64,000 bases of DNA from Serinus canaria. Taxonomy: Eukaryota > Chordata > Aves > Passeriformes > Fringillidae. The notes beneath the pieces are model-generated. The model had not been told where the DNA came from and searched no databases. It saw only the letters and a program-made list of their open reading frames with translations. How positions within the stretch are numbered: the stretch's first letter is position 1; every line of letters starts with the position of its first letter. The DNA lies in the NCBI RefSeq assembly GCF_022539315.1, contig NC_066329.1, forward strand, positions 3,199,072 through 3,263,071. The letters are read 5' to 3'. Made by a program: the position numbers and the translations under genes. Of this stretch, positions 58,501 through 64,000 are shown in pieces.

Positions 58501-61500
58501 TTAAGTCCTGGAATGTGGCACATCTTAACCTCTCCATCACAGCTTGCCCCCGACTCGGTGTCCTCAACCTGCAGGGACACCTTGTGGAAAAGCCTGAAAT
58601 GACAGCGACCCTCCCTCTGGTGGAGGGTGTCACAGAAGTCACAGCACGGTCAGCCACTTGTGCAGAGCAGCGTGAATTATCGGACAATGGCCGATAACCG
58701 CTTTGTCTTCGGTGCTTACAGGGGAAATAACTGGAGAACAATGGTCAGCATAACGACTCTACTGGGTAAGAATTAGAGGATTCTCTTTGGTTTGTTAAAA
58801 AAAAAAAAAAGTGTATCAGGTTCATCAGTTGCTGTTCAAGAGTTATTCTCTCCTACAAGCAGAGAAATGAACCAGAAACAAGTCAAACTTTATTTAGCAG
58901 GCTGGTCATGCAGCTAAAAACAGAAGTGGTGTCACAAATTCCAGTTTACCACTTAGTGCAGCACACTGCATATTCTCCTCACAGCAGGTTGGCTCATCAG
59001 AACTGACACCACTAAAGCAATGTTATCAGAAAAAACTCTCATTGATTCTATGCCACTTCACAGGCACACATAAAAGAACCCCAGACTTTTCTTTTTTAGG
59101 ATTTCCTAAAATCCTAAAAAAGAATCAAGCATTAACCTACCATGAAACAGGTCACCTTTTGCTATTTTAGACCAAGTAACACACAGCTTCTGCTGTAAAT
59201 ACTCTGGTCTCACTCACTAAAAGAGAAATCTGGATAGCCTGTCAGTTTGTGTCCAAAGGTGCCAGTCTCTACGACATTCTGAGGCTACCTTCATGTGTAA
59301 AGAGAGCAGTTAACTTATTCTGCAAATCAGCACAGAACAAAACCTCAGCATCATCTTTAAACAAGGGTCAACCTCCCTTCAGCAAAACATATTCCCTCAA
59401 CCCAAGAAAGCTGCTACCAGTACAGACAGCTCCAAGTCAAATCCCTTGCAGAGCAAAGAACCTACACAGTAAGACCAAGGGCACTTTAAAAGTTTGGGCT
59501 TCTTTCAATTGCAAGACACAAGCTGGAAGGAACAGTCAATAGATATATAATAAGTGCTGTTAAAAGCACAGGGATTTACTATCTAATGTCTATAGCAACA
59601 GCTGACAGAGAATCCCAGTAAAACATTAGATCAAAAAACATCTACTTGAAAACATATTGTGATTAAGTTAAAAAAAAACAACAACCAAACAAAAAACCAA
59701 CCAAAAATCAAGCCACCTGCTCAAAAACCACCAGTGCAATCCAGAGCAGATGGAGAGAGGCTCTTAAGCTTATTCACTGGCATCCCTAAATAACTATATA
59801 GCTACACCCCTATAACAGAACCCCCTGCCATCTGCTCCTGCAAGCACTGCACTGCCATGGGGTGGGGGAGCTCAGGGTGCAAACAAGCATAAGAGACACA
59901 GATTCTGGTAAAAAATTCCCTGTGGATACTCCCATCTCAGTATGTCCCCAGATACTGGTAATTACCATCACTTCACTTACCATGAGATTCTGCAACATAA
60001 TACTTGTTCCTCTTTCCTTGCTGCTGGCATACATAGGCTCTCCAAGCCTTGAATATCAAATTAAGGAGCAAATGCCTGAAAAATGAAAGAAGTGCCATTC
60101 AGTGAAATATTAAAATTAGCAATGAAAAGATTGCTCTTGGCCTAGATGAACCATGGATGGAACTTGCTCACTGATACTAAAAGCTCCTTCAGAAAATGTC
60201 TCATACACACACACCCCAAGGGGAATTTCATTTCACTAACCTGTAATGGTTGTCTGCTCTTAGGCTGAGCTTCTTTTCTCTGCAAAGTGTCCACTGCTCC
60301 TTCCACTCTCCAAAAGCTTTTTGAAGAATCTTCTGATCATACAAACATCTAAACAGTTGAAGGATTTGGACAGAAGAAATGTCATACAGGTTTCCAGAGT
60401 GACCACAAATCAGTTTTAATGAATATTACACCACCTCTTCTCCAGGCTTGCCTGATTAGCCTAATAACAACTAATTGCATTTAAAACCACTTCCCTACTG
60501 TGACCCTTTATTCGAAGGCTCCATGAAGTACTGCAAGAAGCACTCACTCTACTGACTGTAAACACTTCACACAAAGACAAGGAATAAAAGACAGATGTTG
60601 CTAACTTGCCAAACATCACCAGTTGACTTGAGACCTATTCACATTTTTCATCTTCAGTTCTGTGTTTTACTCCAACAACCAGAACAGCAGGTGACGTGTA
60701 TTTTCCTTTCTAATGTTGTTCTTTGCTATTTTAACACAAAATAGTTTATATATAAATAAAAACAAAAGCTACAGCAGATTTTATAATGCTTTGATGTTTT
60801 TATCATGTAATTACAGCAGAATTAGGCCCAGAATACCTAGAGGTCTCTCAGTGAAACATATCACTCCTCTCACAAGCTGCAATTCACAGCCACCTACCCC
60901 GAGCCAAGTCCAAGCACTCATGCAGAAAAGGAAAAAAGGAAAAAGAAACAAACCATATGTTATTTTTGGGCCTGGTGCATTAACAGTATTGCACATGCAT
61001 TAACAGGTGTTACAGCTATGGAGAACTGGGGACTTTTAAATCTAGAAAGGCAATTCATTATTGCTTGTGCTCCCTGCTGGTCTTTATAAAATCTATTTCC
61101 CCTAAAAATAAATTCATCACTGTGCTGAATTGATAGGCAGCCAAAGTAGTGCCAACTCAGTAGATGGGACAGGAGGAATGGTGAGGTTCACAGGACAACT
61201 CCCACATACCAACAAATCAGAAACAGAATATATTTGATACAGAAAAATGAAACTGAATGACTAAGGACCTGATCTTATTCCAAATGCAAGTCTTCCCACT
61301 GGAAACTGCTTCAGTTCCCAAGGGTGTGGTCAAGCAAGAATGAACATGCAAATTAATGCAAAACAAGCAATGAATATCAAAGCATGGGGGTTCAGCAGCT
61401 CACAGAACACTGACAGCAGAAAGGAATTATCTGCCACAGGTATTTCCAAGTCAGACAGATACAAAACATACACAGATATACATTAAGAACAACAGTGCAA

Positions 61501-63631
61501 ACAATAATAATTAATGATCCATGTGGGTCCTTTCCAACTCAGTCTGTGAAATCTCTGTCACCATAACTTTGGGAAATAGTTAAATTTAAAGCAGGTATCC
61601 CAATCACATCCCATCATTTATATCATTTATACTGGTCAACTTTGTCAAAACACAATTCCTATTAATTTGGTTAACAGAAGCTTAACCATGATTATTAAAA
61701 ACAAACAAACAAACAAAAAAAGAAAAAAAAAAAAGGCACGAGCAAGAAAGGTACCCAAAGTACTCTCTTAGCCCAGTGGTTTACCACTAAGCCATTAAAA
61801 AAAAAAAACAAAACAAAACAAAATGAAAACAAAACAAAACATAACAAACAAACAAAAATACAAAACAAAACAAACAAGCAACAAACCTCCACCTCTGAGT
61901 TCGGTAATTTTATCTACCTGGCTTTGGAAGGGAGAACTTGTCCAAATGTTATTTTTCCCCACAGATAGAAAAACTTCCTTGCTAGGTATCTGGAATACAA
62001 GGGAAGATTAGTTGCTTTTGTACACCTCCTCTGCAAATTCCCAGGTAATAGTGAAAATAGGAATTTTCATTATCGTTTCAGTAATAAAAGTAAGGGTCTA
62101 CTTTTCAGAGATCAATGCATATATGAAATATTTAGACCTGGAAATTAGTACCTGTAACAGAGCAATTCATAAAGCATAAAGAAGCCCAAGCATCATTGCA
62201 AAACTTGAATTGGGATGTACTTCTTTAGGAGTGCTGGGTAGCCAAAATGCCTTCCAAGCAGCCCTCCTCCACCCAGTGGTCCTGCTGAGCAGGGCGCTGG
62301 CTGGCTGGGAGCCCTTTCTGAGGTTTCAGTGTGGTAACATCACTGTTTCCCCCAAGTCAACCAACTGAGTCCAGAATACTTGAGCCAATCTCATGTCTGG
62401 CCCTTCCTGAAGCCAGCCAATCTTCCTTGTCCCACCTCCCCTCAGCAGTTCCACACCTCCACAAGTTTCTCCCAGCACCAGCTCAGCTCACTAATGTGTT
62501 ACTGTGACCCTATCACCCTTCCCCTCTTTTTTCCCAATGATTTCAGAGCTAGCTGGCACATGGAGGGCCCCAAGAAGAAGCACCAAAGGCTTCACAAGGT
62601 CATTAGTTAAAGCACACAGCCAGGAAGGGGGGCTTTGCTCTTTCAGTAGGTCTGAGCTGCTCAACAAATGATGGGCTTTTAATCTCTACACAATTACATC
62701 CCACCTTTGTCAAGGTTCTTTTAACAAAAGAAGCAAATAAAAAACTCAAAAGGAGAACAAGAAGAAATCATGACACGTGGCAGTGTATCAAAGAATATTT
62801 TTAAATTTGCCTTTGAAAGTAAAAAAATACCTGAAATCTGACTGTCAATCCTTGTCCTCAAGTTACCACAAGACATCCTCAGAACTGTCTGCCATGGCCA
62901 TGAACCAAAACTTCTGCTGCAACCTGCACTGGTACCACTAAACCCAGACACTTTCAGATCTGATCCCCTGCTCCATTTAGTGAAAAATATAGTTTGTACT
63001 TATCACCTGCTTTGGAATTTTTTTAACATTCTTCTTTGACTCTGGGTATACCCATCTTGACCTGGCTTGTCATGACCTCTGTCCTGAAATTCATGTGTTG
63101 CAGACTGGGGAGCAACAGATTGTACAGCTGCATGAACTCGATGCTCAGGTGGTTGCTGGATTTCATCCATCATCAGGGATTTTGAACTTAAAAGGAAAGA
63201 AGAAATATTTTGTGGAAAACTGTATTACCTGCAGAGAAGTGGCATTATTGCAATAGCTTGGTCTGTAACAAAGGTATCTAATCAAACACAGAACACGACA
63301 GCTATGAAATGCTAAAACATTTATTGTTTCTTCATCAGGTGTTTTTCAGTATCTGGAATTTTAAACTTTCCCCACCACAACCAGGAAGGCCACAACATTT
63401 CAGTGCAATCATGTCACAGAGAAATCACTGAAATGCATTTGTGTGTGCACACAGGGTGTCTTGACAGAGAAGCTCTGACTGTGGTTTTCTGCCTTTTAGT
63501 CTCAAACATACCAAGGTATTCTGCCCACTGCTGATAAATTCTCTTGAGCATTGGTGAACTGAAGTGAGGTTTCCATTTTAACATAAAATGCTCTTTTACA
63601 AGCTCTTTCCTAGTTTTTAAGAGTGTTTCTC
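41780..63631 (-). CDS. SFI1: SFI1 centrin-binding protein (5' end probably beyond the window)
   Basis: SFI1 forms long filaments that bind centrin at centrioles and spindle poles. Exons in gene order: 63512-63631 (uncertain), 63007-63186, 61918-61989, 60241-60348, 59981-60075, 58356-58473, 57612-57714, 56555-56711, 55620-55781, 55136-55206, 54310-54402, 53842-53939, 53471-53552, 52375-52553, 52063-52138, 51267-51362, 50760-50836, 50018-50120, 49451-49547, 48618-48778, 48150-48224, 47792-47857, 47271-47447, 46350-46569, 45357-45452, 44924-45176, 44105-44195, 43211-43334, 42411-42513, 41780-41887. From 63,007 on this gives about 1,147 residues, against about 1,242 in human. The translation follows human SFI1 block by block ([31 protein letters not shown]). 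All junctions from 63,007 down are in phase except at exon 46350-46569, which is one base short. The far 5' end is unresolved. Confidence 0.9.
46350..46569 (-). CDS. SFI1: SFI1 exon with an apparent one-base frame break
   Basis: From an acceptor at CACCAG (46,570-46,575) the incoming phase 0 reads [10 protein letters not shown], matching the human CATLWKQK block, then meets a stop after RLSPRN. From about 46,530 down the neighbouring frame reads [14 protein letters not shown] followed by [14 protein letters not shown], matching human SFI1, and splices in phase to 45,357-45,452. The block is 220 bases; one more base would make every junction consistent. Either an assembly indel (a CTCTCTCC run lies at the break), a true frameshift, or use of the internal acceptor at TCTGAAG (exon 46,350-46,483) would explain it. 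Confidence 0.6.
46581..46620. repeat. Tandem duplication, about 20-base unit, two copies
   Basis: The unit ACAAAGAATAGCAGAGCA occurs twice in tandem with one A/C difference, just upstream of the acceptor of the SFI1 exon 46,350-46,569. A local duplication. Confidence 0.85.
47201..47216. repeat. Short (CA)n microsatellite
   Basis: A run of about six to seven CA units in the SFI1 intron immediately downstream of the exon at 47,271-47,447. Confidence 0.8.
47271..61989 (-). CDS. SFI1: SFI1 centrin-binding repeat region
   Basis: Twenty-one consecutive short exons, mostly 66-180 bases, encode a continuous helical array of Sfi1 repeats. Typical cores are [98 protein letters not shown] and [10 protein letters not shown]. 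Each has a Trp and bulky hydrophobics at the spacing that binds the C-terminal half of centrin. Exon ends often cut between repeats. The exon 53,471-53,552 joins 52,375-52,553 in phase, yet a block of about 70 residues present in the human protein at this point was not found (see findings). Confidence 0.88.
53010..53037. repeat. (TA)n microsatellite
   Basis: Alternating TA run of about 20 bases preceded by CATACATA, in an SFI1 intron. Confidence 0.9.
53156..53175. repeat. (ATT)n microsatellite
   Basis: Six consecutive ATT units in the same SFI1 intron as the TA repeat. Confidence 0.9.
56859..56905. repeat. Imperfect inverted repeat of C-A and G-T tracts
   Basis: CCCCAAAAAGGGGGAAAAAG is followed at once by CCTTTCCCCTTTTTTGGGG, which is close to its reverse complement. 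Transcribed, it would form a stem of about 18 pairs with almost no loop. It lies in an SFI1 intron just upstream of the exon at 56,555-56,711. Confidence 0.8.
57320..57490 (-). mobile_element. CR1 LINE fragment, diverged
   Basis: Contains CCCTCTCAGGAAGATCCTTT, CTAATGCCCAGTCTGAACTT and GACACAGCTTCATTCCATTT in order, the reverse complement of the CR1 3' region. Diverged and truncated; the borders are approximate. It lies in the same SFI1 intron interval as the next CR1 copy but on the other side of the exon at 57,612-57,714. Confidence 0.7.
57825..58138 (-). mobile_element. CR1 LINE fragment, about 310 bases
   Basis: Starts ATGGTTTGGGTTGCAAGGGA and runs through TTCCAATCCCCTGCCATGGG, CACTTCCAGGGATGGGGCAT and AAGAATTTCTTCCTAATATT to CCTTGTCCTCTCACTGCATG, in the order expected of a minus-oriented CR1 3' end. 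It is the longest CR1 copy in the window and sits in an SFI1 intron. Confidence 0.9.
61505..61560 (+). mobile_element. Possible short CR1 3' end, plus orientation
   Basis: GATCCATGTGGGTCCTTTCC followed by AACTCAGTCTGTGA resembles the CR1 3' terminus (CCTGTGGGTCCCTTCCAACT then a TCTGTGA tail). Only about 50 bases are recognisable; the 5' border is not visible. Confidence 0.5.
61695..61885. repeat. A-rich simple repeats flanking a short hairpin-forming segment
   Basis: Two A-rich blocks, (AAAC)n with poly(A) at about 61,698-61,735 and (AAAAC)n at about 61,796-61,885, enclose about 60 bases of ordinary complexity that include the palindrome AGTGGTTTACCACT. The minus-strand open frame here (Phe/Cys/Leu-rich) is a product of the repeat. 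It lies in an SFI1 intron. Confidence 0.85.
61990..63006 (-). other. SFI1: SFI1 intron of about 1 kb
   Basis: The flanking exons join directly in phase (FQSR to [10 protein letters not shown]), so no exon is needed. A minus-strand open frame at 62,721-62,951 is not supported by homology. No repeats recognised. Confidence 0.65.
63007..63186 (-). CDS. SFI1: SFI1 N-terminal exon
   Basis: The exon ends CAAAGCAG|GTGATA and splices in phase to ARKFFYLW at 61,989, fixing its frame. It is open throughout and has ATG ATG near its 5' end ([15 protein letters not shown]), which could be a start codon. The sequence is low in hydrophobics and poorly conserved, as is the human SFI1 N-terminus. Confidence 0.7.
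63512..63631 (-). CDS. SFI1: Possible upstream SFI1 coding exon
   Basis: A 120-base block after a T-rich tract ending AAG, with donor CCTTG|GTATGT, encodes a basic, helical peptide including [19 protein letters not shown] and IYQQWAEYL. It looks protein-coding and Sfi1-repeat-like. Its phase (1 to 1) does not fit the full exon at 63,007-63,186, though it would fit a weak internal acceptor there (ATGCAG|CTGTAC). It may be part of the gene's upstream coding region or belong to an alternative transcript. Confidence 0.4.
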
Positions 63632-64000
63632 CTTAAAAAAAAAAAAAATTGAAAATCTCTTCCTGTTTTTATGTATTAATCATTAAAAAACAAAATTAGA
63701 CCTATTTTTCTATCACACAGTTTACTTTCACGTGTAGTTCCAATCTGAAAAATAACAAGTGTGTTTTTATTAATTCTAAATATTTTTTCTTTGTAATTTT
63801 CTGAAAACAAGGATAAAAAAAACCAAAAAACCTGTGCAGATAAAACTTGCTGCACCGGTTCCATTGAAGCTTCTTTCCCAAAACAAATGCTGCCACCACC
63901 CTGAAAATTTGCACATTAGAAACACAAACACATTCTTGAGTTCCAGAAGAGGCAACAGAAGAGGATAATCTGAAATCTCACCCTAATGATCTCCTGAACT
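63632..64000 (-). other. SFI1: Upstream SFI1 sequence at the window edge
   Basis: AT-rich, with no CpG island, so the SFI1 promoter is probably outside the window. A short ATG-containing block at 63,832-63,864 (MEPVQQVLSAQ) followed by a weak GTTTTT donor has the wrong phase for the next exon and was not accepted. Confidence 0.4.

Larger units (their letters stand above)
60349..61917 (-). other. SFI1: SFI1 intron of about 1.6 kb
   Basis: Between the exons ending ...VLPSKA and beginning CLYDQKILQ. Contains the short CR1-like end at 61,505-61,560 and the A-rich repeats at 61,695-61,885. No coding exon is expected because the flanking exons join in phase and match the human order. Nothing else recognised. 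Confidence 0.7.

Noticed and set aside
58474..58741. Upstream extension of the open frame that contains the SFI1 exon at 58,356-58,473
   Set aside because: The acceptor at CATGCACAG gives an in-phase join to the previous exon and matches the human order (H-AKRQ); the extension is intronic.
61736..61743. GGCACGAG after poly(A), resembling a cDNA-library adaptor
   Set aside because: An eight-base match in A-rich genomic sequence is easily chance, and no vector sequence or cDNA structure surrounds it.
61695..61892. Phe/Cys/Leu-rich minus-strand frame resembling a membrane protein
   Set aside because: Translation of A-rich simple repeats; no conserved content.
62721..62951. Minus-strand frame as an extra SFI1 exon
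   Set aside because: The flanking exons join directly in phase and the translation does not match SFI1.
63832..63864. Possible SFI1 first coding exon (MEPVQQVLSAQ)
   Set aside because: Weak donor (GTTTTT) and a phase incompatible with the next candidate exon.

Overview
The window is vertebrate nuclear DNA, most probably from a bird. The genes are split into short exons with GT-AG introns, the only interspersed repeats I recognise are CR1-type LINE fragments (the usual avian retrotransposon), introns are fairly short, and PISD and SFI1 lie tail to tail as they do on human chromosome 22q12. I cannot resolve the species. No bacterial, phage or CRISPR features are present.

Layout. 1-4,595: mostly non-coding, with one weak candidate 3' gene end on the + strand. 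4,596-13,680 (- strand): a complete 17-exon gene for a secreted two-lobed transferrin-family protein, about 740 residues, with every exon junction in frame. It has lost most of the iron and carbonate ligands in both lobes. 13,681-16,860: intergenic, with one CR1 fragment. 16,860-17,290: CpG island with a tandem GC-box minisatellite, the promoter of PISD. 17,110-38,989 (+ strand): PISD, phosphatidylserine decarboxylase, with two alternative N-termini. The mitochondrial form starts at 17,110. A second form, matching the human isoform that begins MMCQS, starts at 32,228. Both splice into the same catalytic exons from 36,227 onward. A second CpG island at 27.4-28.3 kb is the likely promoter of the second form. 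38,990-41,779: the shared tail-to-tail 3' region. 41,780 to about 63,630 and beyond (- strand): SFI1, the centrin-binding centriole/spindle-pole protein, in about 30 exons with W-containing Sfi1 repeats. Its 5' end probably lies outside the window.

The three genes have unrelated jobs: an extracellular transferrin-like protein, phosphatidylethanolamine synthesis, and centriole structure. PISD and SFI1 are conserved housekeeping neighbours. The transferrin-like gene, divergent from PISD, is the unusual part of the locus.

The main points for follow-up are: the ligand-depleted transferrin; the conserved dual N-terminus and dual CpG promoters of PISD; the GC-box minisatellite at the PISD promoter; and a one-base frame discrepancy in an SFI1 exon at 46,350-46,569, which could be an assembly error or a real change. 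All exon boundaries come from reading splice sites, frame and remembered homologues; no alignment was run.
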